DNA from: Lentimicrobium saccharophilum
Lineage (GTDB): Bacteria > Bacteroidota > Bacteroidia > Bacteroidales > Lentimicrobiaceae
Assembly (NCBI RefSeq): GCF_001192835.1
Contig: NZ_DF968182.1
Coordinates: forward strand, 2,699,113-2,763,112
Direction: 5' to 3'
DNA: 64,000 bases
A program made the position numbers and the translations under genes. The notes under the pieces are model-generated. The model saw only the letters and a list, made by a program, of their open reading frames with translations, was not told the DNA's origin and ran no database searches. Of the stretch, positions 1-8,131 are shown one piece after another; positions within the stretch are counted from its first letter, which is position 1; every line of letters starts with the position of its first letter.

Positions 1-533
1 CGAGTGTGCTGTTCATTATGGATGGCCTCGCAAAGCAGTATGTAGAAGGAGATGCAACCCGAAATTTCAACCTGAGGCTGTTGAAGGGCGGTGAATTTGT
101 GGGACTTTCAGTGGCTTTCAATAACCATACTTACCAATACTCGGTAGTTGCCCTGCGCGAAACCACTGCCTGCCTGATAGAGAAAGAGGCTGTAACCAGC
201 CTGATCAAAGCCAACGGAGCCTTTGCCTACAATATCATTAACCGCTACTGCGCACAAAACAGCAAACTGTATAACTCTATCCGTGACCTTATGTACAAGC
301 AGATGAACGGCCGGCTTGCCGGAGCGCTGCTTTATCTGTGGAATGAACAGGTGAGCGCTGAGGTATTCCCTTACCTTAGCCGTAAAGATATCGCCGATTT
401 TGCGGGGCTCTCAACAGAAAGCACGGTTAAACTGCTGAAAACCTTTGAAAAAGAAGGGCTGATCAGCCTGGAAGATAAGGATATACGGCTGAACGATGTG
501 GCGGGTCTGGAGCAGATAAACCTCCGCGGATAA
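1..533 (+). CDS. Crp/Fnr-family transcriptional regulator (5' end outside window)
   Basis: This is the C-terminal part of a cyclic-nucleotide-binding-fold regulator. The frame is open to the first base of the window, so the N-terminus is missing. The segment rich in beta strands (GGEFVGLSVAF, then the VVALRETTACLIEK stretch) is the end of the cNMP-binding barrel. A long dimerisation helix follows, and a winged helix-turn-helix ends the protein (SRKDIADFAGLSTESTVKLLKTFEKEGLI). The helix-turn-helix is the Crp-type DNA reader. The ligand is unknown: the usual phosphate-binding arginine motif of true CRP is not visible in the part present. The following gene is convergent, so no operon partner is evident. 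Members in anaerobes often respond to redox state, but nothing here shows that. Confidence 0.85.
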   Translation, partial: SVLFIMDGLAKQYVEGDATRNFNLRLLKGGEFVGLSVAFNNHTYQYSVVALRETTACLIEKEAVTSLIKANGAFAYNIINRYCAQNSKLYNSIRDLMYKQMNGRLAGALLYLWNEQVSAEVFPYLSRKDIADFAGLSTESTVKLLKTFEKEGLISLEDKDIRLNDVAGLEQINLRG

Positions 534-560
534 TGCTGCCGGTTATTCAGGCACTGACCC

Positions 561-1028
561 TTATAAATGTTTACGATAGTAATGAAACACCGATGGGAAA
601 AGGGTTAAAATTGAAATCAGCGCACCGGTAAGCGCAAAAACCGGCTGCAACAGCGATGAGTAACTGAGCATAATGATCTGCACATTGATCCATATAATCA
701 GGATAAAGCCATAGTACAGGGAGAATGTCCAGCACCAGTGCTGCTTATGATACAGGTTAAACAGTTCCGGCCATTGCCAGGGCGGTCTGACGAACAGCCC
801 CCAGGCAATCAGCAGCGGAAGCAATCCATTGAATAACAGTAATATAATTCCGGGTATTAAAAAGGTGTGGAAAGGGCTGTTTGATAGAATTTCAGTGCTC
901 ATCATCATCTTACTCCCATCGGGTGCGGTAACCAGTGCATATCCGCCGTAGATTCCTCCGATCCCGGTAAATACCAGCAATAAGACAAGCAGGTAAACCA
1001 TTAATGGAACTCGTGTATTATTTGCCAT
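561..1028 (-). CDS. Small polytopic membrane protein, unknown function
   Basis: A 155-aa protein with about four hydrophobic segments: residues near 9-30, 55-77, 103-122 and 127-147. The intervening loops are short; one carries a WxWPELFNLYHKQHWCW stretch rich in aromatic residues. It starts with ATG and has no recognisable signal peptide beyond the first membrane helix. I do not recognise the family. It is convergent with the Crp/Fnr regulator, and the long non-coding stretch upstream suggests it is monocistronic. The call rests on its membrane-protein composition and the uninterrupted frame. Confidence 0.6.
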   Translation of the reverse strand: MANNTRVPLMVYLLVLLLVFTGIGGIYGGYALVTAPDGSKMMMSTEILSNSPFHTFLIPGIILLLFNGLLPLLIAWGLFVRPPWQWPELFNLYHKQHWCWTFSLYYGFILIIWINVQIIMLSYSSLLQPVFALTGALISILTLFPSVFHYYRKHL

Positions 1029-1084
1029 AATGATAGTTTTGGTAAATCTATGGCAATATTTTAAATATCCATCCTCTTTTGTGC

Positions 1085-1100
1085 AAAAAGCCGGCTTTTT
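1085..1100. repeat. 16-bp perfect palindrome AAAAAGCCGGCTTTTT
   Basis: A perfect self-complementary 16-mer lies about 57 bp upstream of the small membrane protein gene. It could be an operator or part of a terminator; the T run on either side would allow either reading. The rest of 1029-1648 contains no gene I can support. A 69-codon frame at 1157-1366 has no domain and unconvincing composition. Confidence 0.4.
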
Positions 1101-1470
1101 CTGAAATACGCATTCAAATTACCGGAGAACCAGCTTGAATCCGGCAACCTCTTTTAATGAAAATCCCGTATCCCGCATGCCCTGATGAAAATTTATGCCT
1201 TATTGTTGCAGATTTTCCGGGTAAGCAGGGATTTTTCCGGTTTTCCCGAGGCAATCCGGGAAGCATGAATAATCCGCGTTTTTCATGTCAGAGTACCAAA
1301 CCTTCATTGGCTTTTTCAGGTATAAACAAGTCGCAACCGGACAGAATACAGGGTCAGCTCAAATAAATATCATCCGATACGGAACAGATCACGCGGATGG
1401 CGTCCTCTTTAAAATCATTCCAAATTAATCCCTGCAGGAAGTTAATCTACCGGATTTCAGGTTTTTGAGT

Positions 1471-1478
1471 TATCTTTG
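1471..1478 (+). promoter_or_regulatory. Possible Bacteroidota -7 box (TATCTTTG)
   Basis: TATCTTTG matches the Bacteroides primary-sigma -7 consensus TAnnTTTG. It sits about 170 bp upstream of the glycyl radical activase gene and would leave a leader of about 160 nt. No TTG is visible at the expected upstream spacing, so support is limited to the -7 match. Confidence 0.35.
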
Positions 1479-1648
1479 TACCACTGATTCTCGCAAAATG
1501 AAAGGCATTAAATCATACATCAGCCTTTATCATTGTTTTGGCCGCGGGCTCTATGAGTGCTGGCTGTGCTAGCTGACTATCCGTTTACTTCTCCCGGAAA
1601 CCCGGGAATTTCCCGTTTCATCTCATATTATAATAATCCTGCATTGCC

Positions 1649-2443
1649 ATGAAAGGCTGTGTATTTGATATCAGGCATTATTCCGTTCATGATGGCCCGG
1701 GCATCCGCACGGCAGTTTTTCTGAAAGGCTGTCCGCTGCGATGCCGCTGGTGCCACAACCCCGAAGGGCTGGAACCGGAACCTGTGCAAGTTTGCCGTGA
1801 AAGGCAGGCCGGAGGCAAAACCATCCGCCTTACCGAAATCATTGGTAAATCAATGACACCGGCCGAAGTGGCTGAAGAGGTGCTTAAAAGCCGCATTTTT
1901 TTCGAAGAATCAGGAGGAGGTGTCACCTTTACCGGTGGGGAGCCCCTCATGCAGCCGGAATTTACCGAAGCCTGCCTGCAACTGATGGCGCGGGAGCACA
2001 TCCATACCGCCCTTGACACCTGCGGGTACGCATCACCGGATATTTTCATCCGGATTGCAGCCCGGGCTGACCTTATACTTTTTGACCTGAAACATGGTGA
2101 TTCCGATATCCATCTGCAATTTACCGGAGTTCCTTCCGGACCTGTGCTGACGAACCTGCGTGCATCGATTGAGGCCGGTTTTCCCCTGATTGTGCGCATT
2201 CCGCTGATTCCGGGGTTTAACCATTCAGCAGATACATTGATCAGCATGGCCGGCTACCTCCGGGAAACCGGCTGGTCCGGCCGTGTGGACCTGCTCCCCT
2301 ATCACCACATCGCTACACATAAATATGAAAAACTCGGCATAAACTATTGCATGAGAGACATCCGGCCGCCATCAGCAGCGGAGGTTGAACAGGCAGCAAA
2401 AATTTTCAGGGAACGCGGTTTCATAGTCAGTGTCGGAGGATAA
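1649..2443 (+). CDS. Glycyl-radical enzyme activating protein (radical SAM)
   Basis: This enzyme would install the glycyl radical on its partner enzyme, using S-adenosylmethionine and a [4Fe-4S] cluster. The activase signature is plain: DGPGIRT near residue 15, then the cluster motif CPLRCRWC (Cys28, Cys32, Cys35), then FTGGEPL with the SAM-binding GGE at 96-98. It is 264 aa. Only about 35 residues separate the cluster motif from the next conserved helix, and this stretch has a single Cys. The ferredoxin-like insert with two extra clusters, common in activases of dehydratase-type glycyl radical enzymes, is therefore absent, as in PflA. The glycyl radical enzyme gene begins 47 bp downstream on the same strand and is the obvious substrate. 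Confidence 0.9.
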   Translation: MKGCVFDIRHYSVHDGPGIRTAVFLKGCPLRCRWCHNPEGLEPEPVQVCRERQAGGKTIRLTEIIGKSMTPAEVAEEVLKSRIFFEESGGGVTFTGGEPLMQPEFTEACLQLMAREHIHTALDTCGYASPDIFIRIAARADLILFDLKHGDSDIHLQFTGVPSGPVLTNLRASIEAGFPLIVRIPLIPGFNHSADTLISMAGYLRETGWSGRVDLLPYHHIATHKYEKLGINYCMRDIRPPSAAEVEQAAKIFRERGFIVSVGG

Positions 2444-2490
2444 CCTGAAAAAGGCATTTAACAACTTTTAAATCAGATAAAAACATAAAA

Positions 2491-4854
2491 ATGAACGAAA
2501 GAATCAGCTTGCTGAGACAAAACAGTCTTGATGCCGTCAACCGCATCTCGGGAGAGCGTGCAGGGCTGGTCACAGCATTTTACAGGCAGCCGTTTGTTGC
2601 TTCGCTCCCGGTTCCCGTGCAACGGGGTATGGTGCTGAAGCATATCATGCAGTATAAAAGTTTGTATTTCGGTCAGGGAGAGTTGATTGCGGGGGAAAGG
2701 GGCCCGGCGCCAAAAGCCGTACCCACTTATCCGGAAGTTTGCGTGCATTCGCTGCAGGACCTTGAAATTCTGGATTCCAGGCCGAAGGTTTCCTATAAAG
2801 TGGATGAAGAAACCCGGGCACTTTACCGCGACGAGGTGATCCCGTTCTGGAGCGGCCGCTGTGTGCGTGACCGCATGTTTAAAGCACTTCCGGATACCTG
2901 GAAACAGGCTTACCAGGCCGGAATTTTCACCGAGTTTATGGAACAACGGGCACCGGGTCATACCGTGGCCGGTGAAAAAGTATTCGGCAAGGGCATGAAC
3001 GACCTGATGGCCGATATTGATCAGGCGCTTGATAAGCTTGATTATCTGAACGATATGGAGGCCCTGGTAAAAGCCGAAGAATTGCATGGAATGCGGTTGG
3101 CCTGCGAGGCGCTGGTTGTGCTTGCCGGCCGGTATGCAAAGCTGATCGAAGCGCGGATTCCGGCAGAAAAAGATCCCGGACGCCGCGATGAGCTCCTGGA
3201 AATGGCAGCCATTTGCCGGAAAGTACCGGCCAATGCTCCCGAAACTTTTCATGAGGCGCTACAGCACTACTGGTTTATCCATCTGGGGGTCATCACAGAG
3301 CTTAATCCCTGGGATTCCTTTAACCCCGGACGCCTCGACCAGCACCTCTGGCCCTTTTACAGCAGGGAAATGGCCGCGGGAACGCTCACCAAAGAACGGG
3401 CCATCGAATTGCTGCAAGCCTTCTGGATCAAATTCAACAACCATCCGGCACCGCCTAAAGTCGGAGTCACAGCGCAGGAGAGCAATACTTATACCGATTT
3501 CTGCCTGATCAATATAGGCGGAGTAAAGGCCGACGGCTCAGATGCGGTAAATGAACTGAGCTACCTGATCCTTGATGTAATTGAAGAGATGCGGCTATTG
3601 CAGCCCAGCTCCATGGTTCAGTTGAGCAAGAAAAATCCCGACGCCCTGATCCACCGTGCAATCAGGATCATCAAAACCGGATTCGGGCAACCTTCGGTTT
3701 TCAATACCGATGCCATTGTGCAGGAGCTTATGCGACAGGGGAAAGCCCCTGAAGATGCCCGTCGCGGGGGCGCTTCAGGTTGCGTGGAAGCCGGGGCTTT
3801 CGGTACCGAGGCCTATATCCTGACCGGTTACTTTAACCTGCCGAAAATCCTTGAGCTCACCCTGAACGATGGCAAGGATCCCCTTACCGGTGAACAAACC
3901 GGTCCGCAAACCGGCGATCCGGCGCTGTTTTCTGCTTATGATGAATTTTTGAAAGCCTTCCGGAAAATGCTGCAATACTTTGTTGACATCAAAATTGCCG
4001 GCAGCAATCTTATAGAGAAAATCTGGGCTACGCACATGCCGGCGCCTTTTCTCTCATCCATCATCGACGACTGCATCGCCAGCGGCCGCGATTATAATGC
4101 CGGCGGGGCCCGTTACAACACCAGTTACATACAGGGCGTCGGGCTGGGTACCATGACCGATTGCCTTACGGCAATTCATGAGCAGGTGTTCAGACGTAAT
4201 CGTTACTCCATGGCAAACCTGTTGAAAATGCTGGCAGTAAACTTTGAAGGTTATGAGGATGAACTGGCCATGCTGCTATATGAAACCCCGAAATACGGGA
4301 ACGATGATGATCTGGCAGATGTGCATGTGAAAGAGGTTTTTAATGCATTTTTCGAAGCAATTGACGGGCGGAAAAGTCCCAGGGGAGCCACCTACAGGGT
4401 AGAGATGCTTCCGACAACCTGCCATGTATATTTTGGCAGCAAGATCAAAGCACTGCCGGATGGCCGCCTGGCCGGGAAGCCCCTATCGGAAGGCATTTCG
4501 CCGGTACAGGGCGCCGATCGCAAAGGTCCGTCCGCAGTCATCAAATCAGCCGTGAAATTTGATCATATCAAAACCGGTGGTACCCTGCTGAATCAGAAAT
4601 TTTCACCTGATTTTTTCAGGGACGAAACGGCTATTGTAAAACTTGGACAACTTGTGAGGGCTTACTTCCGCATGGACGGGCACCACATTCAGTTTAACGT
4701 GGTTTCGGCCGACACCCTGCGAAAAGCACGGCAACACCCCGAAGCTTTCAGTAACCTGATTGTCAGGGTAGCAGGATACAGCGACTATTTCAACGACCTT
4801 ACCCCCGAGTTGCAGGAAGAAATTATCTGCCGCACGGAACAGGAACAGATGTAA
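2491..4854 (+). CDS. hypD: Glycyl radical dehydratase, trans-4-hydroxy-L-proline dehydratase-like
   Basis: A 787-aa glycyl radical enzyme. The catalytic thiyl cysteine is Cys431 in SGCVEAGAFG, with the general-base glutamate at 433. The radical glycine is Gly762 in RVAGYSDYF. From memory, Clostridioides difficile HypD is 789 aa with Cys434, Glu436 and Gly765, a constant offset of three. Blocks such as TEFMEQRAPGHTV, the TYPE motif near residue 80, GQPSVFNTDAIVQELM and DMLPTTCH-like MLPTTCHVYFG also read like HypD rather than pyruvate formate-lyase or choline lyase. HypD dehydrates trans-4-hydroxy-L-proline to pyrroline-5-carboxylate, which ProC reduces to proline. No proC is adjacent, so the reductase would be elsewhere. 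The symbol is the glycyl-radical hypD, not the hydrogenase gene of the same name. A glycerol or propanediol dehydratase is less likely. Confidence 0.8.
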   Translation: MNERISLLRQNSLDAVNRISGERAGLVTAFYRQPFVASLPVPVQRGMVLKHIMQYKSLYFGQGELIAGERGPAPKAVPTYPEVCVHSLQDLEILDSRPKVSYKVDEETRALYRDEVIPFWSGRCVRDRMFKALPDTWKQAYQAGIFTEFMEQRAPGHTVAGEKVFGKGMNDLMADIDQALDKLDYLNDMEALVKAEELHGMRLACEALVVLAGRYAKLIEARIPAEKDPGRRDELLEMAAICRKVPANAPETFHEALQHYWFIHLGVITELNPWDSFNPGRLDQHLWPFYSREMAAGTLTKERAIELLQAFWIKFNNHPAPPKVGVTAQESNTYTDFCLINIGGVKADGSDAVNELSYLILDVIEEMRLLQPSSMVQLSKKNPDALIHRAIRIIKTGFGQPSVFNTDAIVQELMRQGKAPEDARRGGASGCVEAGAFGTEAYILTGYFNLPKILELTLNDGKDPLTGEQTGPQTGDPALFSAYDEFLKAFRKMLQYFVDIKIAGSNLIEKIWATHMPAPFLSSIIDDCIASGRDYNAGGARYNTSYIQGVGLGTMTDCLTAIHEQVFRRNRYSMANLLKMLAVNFEGYEDELAMLLYETPKYGNDDDLADVHVKEVFNAFFEAIDGRKSPRGATYRVEMLPTTCHVYFGSKIKALPDGRLAGKPLSEGISPVQGADRKGPSAVIKSAVKFDHIKTGGTLLNQKFSPDFFRDETAIVKLGQLVRAYFRMDGHHIQFNVVSADTLRKARQHPEAFSNLIVRVAGYSDYFNDLTPELQEEIICRTEQEQM

Positions 4855-4903
4855 AACCGGTTAAAGCGGAAAAGTCTGTTTCATGCTGTAGGGCGCAACC
4901 CTT

Positions 4904-4946
4904 AAAACCCGGGAAAGCAGGATCCGACCTGTTGTCCGGGTTTTTT
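4904..4946 (+). terminator. Rho-independent terminator after hypD
   Basis: A perfect 9-bp stem (AAAACCCGG at 4904-4912 with CCGGGTTTT at 4936-4944) encloses a 23-nt loop and ends in a run of six T. It starts about 50 bp after the glycyl radical enzyme stop and closes that two-gene operon. Confidence 0.75.
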
Positions 4947-4965
4947 CATTCAGCCCTCTCCTCCT

Positions 4966-4999
4966 TTTGTTTTCCGAACCCTGTTAATCTTTAACTTTG
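4966..4999 (+). promoter_or_regulatory. Candidate Bacteroidota promoter for mrdA-rodA
   Basis: TAACTTTG (4992-4999) matches the TAnnTTTG -7 consensus. A TTTG (4966-4969) lies 22 nt upstream, slightly longer than the usual spacing. The mrdA start codon is 30 bp downstream. Its place just after a terminator fits a transcription start for the elongasome genes. Confidence 0.5.
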
Positions 5000-5029
5000 T
5001 AAGGAATTCATAGCCCTTGACCGTTACCG

Positions 5030-6832
5030 ATGGCGAATAAATCCCTCGCTTCACGAAAACAGACAGTTATAGCCATTTTTCTGGCAACCGGCATCATATT
5101 TCTGGGCAGGCTTTTCTACCTGCAGATCATAGACGACAGCTATGAACTTTCGGCCAACAACAATGTATTACGCTATGTTACCCAGTATCCGGCCCGCGGC
5201 CTGATTTACGACCGCAACGGCAAACTGCTCGTTTACAATGAAGCGGTTTATGATCTGATGGTACTTCCCAGGCAGGTAAAAGACATCGACACCCTGGAGT
5301 TTTGCCGCCTGCTCGAAATCACCCCCGAAGGTTTTGTACAACGCATGAAAAAGGCCAGGGATTACAGCCGTTTTAAACCCAGCCTTTTTGAGAAGCAAAT
5401 CTCAAAGGAAACCTACGGATACCTGGAAGAAAAGATGTACCGATTCCCCGGTTTCTTCGTCCAGCCGCGCACCCTGCGCAAGTACCCTGAGCCAATGGGC
5501 GCGCATCTGCTGGGGTATGTAGGCGAGGTCAACCAGTCGATCATCGATAAAGACCCTTACTATAAATCAGGAGATTACATCGGCATCAGCGGTATTGAGA
5601 AATCTTACGAGGAAGATCTCCGCGGGAAAAAAGGTATAAAAATCCGCATGGTGGATGTGCACAACCGTGAAGTAGGAAGTTTTCAGAACGGGTTATACGA
5701 TACCCTGGCCGTAATGGGCAAAGACCTTTACCTCACCATTGATGCAGAGTTGCAACAGTACGGAGAACTGCTTATGCAAGGCAAAATGGGCAGCGTAGTG
5801 GCCATTGAACCTTCATCGGGCGAAATCCTTGCGTTTCTCTCAAGCCCCACCTACGATCCCAACCTGCTGGTAGGAAGGGTCAGGGGGAAAAACTTCAGTG
5901 AATTGTCGAAAGATCCCGTTAAACCTTTGCTGAACCGCGCCATGATGGGACAATACCCGCCCGGATCCACCTTTAAGATGGTGAATGACCTGGTGGGTAT
6001 GCAGGAAGGGGTGCTGAACACGCATACCCATTATACCTGCCAGGGGCCGGGCTCTTCCCCTATCCGCTGCACCCATCACCATCAGTCTCCGCTCGATGTA
6101 TATGTAGCCATTCAGCAGTCGTGCAATCCATTTCACTGGCAGGTATACAGGAGTATCCTTAACAATCCGCGGCGAAAAAATGTAAAGGAGAATTATACTG
6201 CCTGGAGAAATCATATCATGAGTATGGGTTTCGGCCATAAACTGGGAACAGACATGCAATTTGAACTGAGCGGCAATATCCCTTCGGCTGAAAAGTTTGA
6301 TGCCATATATGGCAAAGGCCGCTGGAATGCAATGACGGTCAGATCATTGTCAATTGGTCAGGGAGAAATTCTGGTTACTCCCCTGCAGCTTGCCAACTCG
6401 GCGGCGGTAATGGCCAACCGGGGATATTACATCGTTCCGCATGTAGTAAAAAGTATGGGCACAGATAAACACGGTGAGAATAAATTCAGTAAAGTAACAT
6501 CAACCATTGATCCGGCATATTTTGAAATCGCAGTGGAAGGAATGCGACAGGTTGCTACCATGGGTACAGCCAAATGGTATCAGATAGAGGATATCACCAT
6601 GTGCGGCAAAACAGGAACGGCTGAAAATCCCCACGGTGAAGATCATTCACTTTTTATGGCTTTCGCCCCGGCTGACAACCCGGTAATCGCCATTGCAGTG
6701 ATTGTTGAAAATTCAGGTTTCGGATCCACATGGGCTTTGCCTGTTGCTTCGCTGATGATTGAAAAATACATCAAACGTGAGGTAGCGCGCAAAGACATCG
6801 AGGAAAGAATGATTAACGGCAAACTCTACTGA
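5030..6832 (+). CDS. mrdA: Penicillin-binding protein 2 (peptidoglycan transpeptidase, elongasome)
   Basis: A 600-aa class B penicillin-binding protein that cross-links peptidoglycan during cell elongation, working with RodA. One N-terminal membrane anchor (about residues 12-30) is followed by the pedestal (RGLIYDRNGKLLVYNE, and the YPEPMGAHLLGYVGEV block) and the transpeptidase domain. All three active-site motifs are present: STFK with nucleophile Ser313, SCN at 364-366, and KTGT at 527-530. The length is normal for Bacteroidota PBP2. The next gene, rodA, begins 3 nt after the stop, so the two are translationally linked. The catalytic domain faces the periplasm. PBP3/FtsI is a less likely alternative given the adjacent RodA. 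Confidence 0.95.
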   Translation: MANKSLASRKQTVIAIFLATGIIFLGRLFYLQIIDDSYELSANNNVLRYVTQYPARGLIYDRNGKLLVYNEAVYDLMVLPRQVKDIDTLEFCRLLEITPEGFVQRMKKARDYSRFKPSLFEKQISKETYGYLEEKMYRFPGFFVQPRTLRKYPEPMGAHLLGYVGEVNQSIIDKDPYYKSGDYIGISGIEKSYEEDLRGKKGIKIRMVDVHNREVGSFQNGLYDTLAVMGKDLYLTIDAELQQYGELLMQGKMGSVVAIEPSSGEILAFLSSPTYDPNLLVGRVRGKNFSELSKDPVKPLLNRAMMGQYPPGSTFKMVNDLVGMQEGVLNTHTHYTCQGPGSSPIRCTHHHQSPLDVYVAIQQSCNPFHWQVYRSILNNPRRKNVKENYTAWRNHIMSMGFGHKLGTDMQFELSGNIPSAEKFDAIYGKGRWNAMTVRSLSIGQGEILVTPLQLANSAAVMANRGYYIVPHVVKSMGTDKHGENKFSKVTSTIDPAYFEIAVEGMRQVATMGTAKWYQIEDITMCGKTGTAENPHGEDHSLFMAFAPADNPVIAIAVIVENSGFGSTWALPVASLMIEKYIKREVARKDIEERMINGKLY

Positions 6833-6835
6833 TAA

Positions 6836-8098
6836 ATGGTAAGGGAACGGAATAACGTATTCAACAACATCGACTGGACCCTGGTCATTATTTACCTGGT
6901 ACTGGTGCTGATGGGATGGTTGAACATTTACGCTGCCGTATACAACGAAGATCATAAGAGTATTTTCGATCTGAGCCAGAGCTACGGGAAGCAGATGCTT
7001 TGGATCATCACCTCCCTGTTTATCGGATTGGTAATCCTGCTGACGGATGCCCGGTTTTTCAGCACTTTTGCTTACCTGATCTACGGAATTACCATACTGT
7101 CGCTGATCGCGGTGCTGCTGGTGGGCAGCGAAGTTTCCGGGTCCAAGTCGTGGTTCGAGATCGGCGGCTTCAGGCTTCAGCCGGCCGAATTTGCCAAGTT
7201 CGCTACCAATCTTGCTATAGCACGGTTTTTCAGCGGTCAGCACATCAACGTCAAAGATTTTAAAACCAGGATCATACCACTTATCCTTTTGGGTATACCG
7301 GGCCTGCTTATCCTGCTGCAGAACGATACCGGCTCGGCTCTTGTCTATTCATCATTTATTCTTGTGCTTTACCGGATGGGCATGTCAGGCAATCTGCTGC
7401 TTGCAGGTGCGCTTGTGGTTCTGATTGCTCTGTCAACACTCATGGTCGGGCACATATATGTATCCGGATTACTGGTAATCATGGCCGGGCTGCTCTTTGC
7501 CTTTATGAAGCGGAACCGCAGGAATATCATTAACCTGCTGGCGCTGCTGGCGCTAGGCATTGGCTTTACCTTTTCGGTGGAATATGTGGTTGAGAACTTC
7601 CTTGAAGAGCATCAGAAAACCAGGATCAACGTGCTGCTGGGCAAGGAACTCGACCTGAAAGGTGCCGGTTATAATGTAAACCAGTCAAAAATTGCCATTG
7701 GTTCGGGAGGCTTCCTTGGCAAAGGCTACCTGAATGGTACGCAGACAAAATATAACTTCGTCCCCGAGCAAAGCACCGACTTTATTTTTTGCACTGTTGG
7801 TGAAGAGTGGGGGTTCGTGGGTTCGCTGGTGATCATTGTGCTGTTTTTGTATTTCCTGACCAGGATCGTAAACCTGGCCGAGCGACAACGATCCGACTTC
7901 AGCAGAATATACGGTTATGGGGTGGCCGCCATCCTTTTCTTTCATTTTATGATCAATATCGGGATGACCATCGGTCTGGTTCCGGTAATCGGAATTCCGC
8001 TGCCGTTTTTCAGCTACGGCGGATCATCACTCTGGGCCTTTACCATTCTGTTATTTATTTTCATCAAGCAGGATGCCAACCGGAATGCCCTGCTTTAA
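6836..8098 (+). CDS. rodA: RodA, SEDS-family peptidoglycan glycosyltransferase
   Basis: A 420-aa polytopic inner-membrane protein of the SEDS family, about ten membrane helices. RodA polymerises lipid II into glycan strands and pairs with PBP2 in the elongation machine. Family signatures visible include GSKSWFEIGGFRLQPAEFAK, the ILLQNDTGSALVY block with the conserved acidic residue, the FVPEQSTDFIF loop, and the C-terminal PLPFFSYGGSS motif. It lies 3 nt after mrdA. The ABC ATPase gene starts only 33 nt later and may be read through from the same promoter. Confidence 0.95.
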   Translation: MVRERNNVFNNIDWTLVIIYLVLVLMGWLNIYAAVYNEDHKSIFDLSQSYGKQMLWIITSLFIGLVILLTDARFFSTFAYLIYGITILSLIAVLLVGSEVSGSKSWFEIGGFRLQPAEFAKFATNLAIARFFSGQHINVKDFKTRIIPLILLGIPGLLILLQNDTGSALVYSSFILVLYRMGMSGNLLLAGALVVLIALSTLMVGHIYVSGLLVIMAGLLFAFMKRNRRNIINLLALLALGIGFTFSVEYVVENFLEEHQKTRINVLLGKELDLKGAGYNVNQSKIAIGSGGFLGKGYLNGTQTKYNFVPEQSTDFIFCTVGEEWGFVGSLVIIVLFLYFLTRIVNLAERQRSDFSRIYGYGVAAILFFHFMINIGMTIGLVPVIGIPLPFFSYGGSSLWAFTILLFIFIKQDANRNALL

Positions 8099-8131
8099 AT
8101 AATCTGCCTCATAAACCGCAATCCATCAAAT

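Noticed and set aside
1157-1366. 69-codon frame in the gap before the glycyl radical activase
   Set aside because: No domain, Pro/Phe/Ser-rich composition typical of non-coding frames, and no useful upstream signals.
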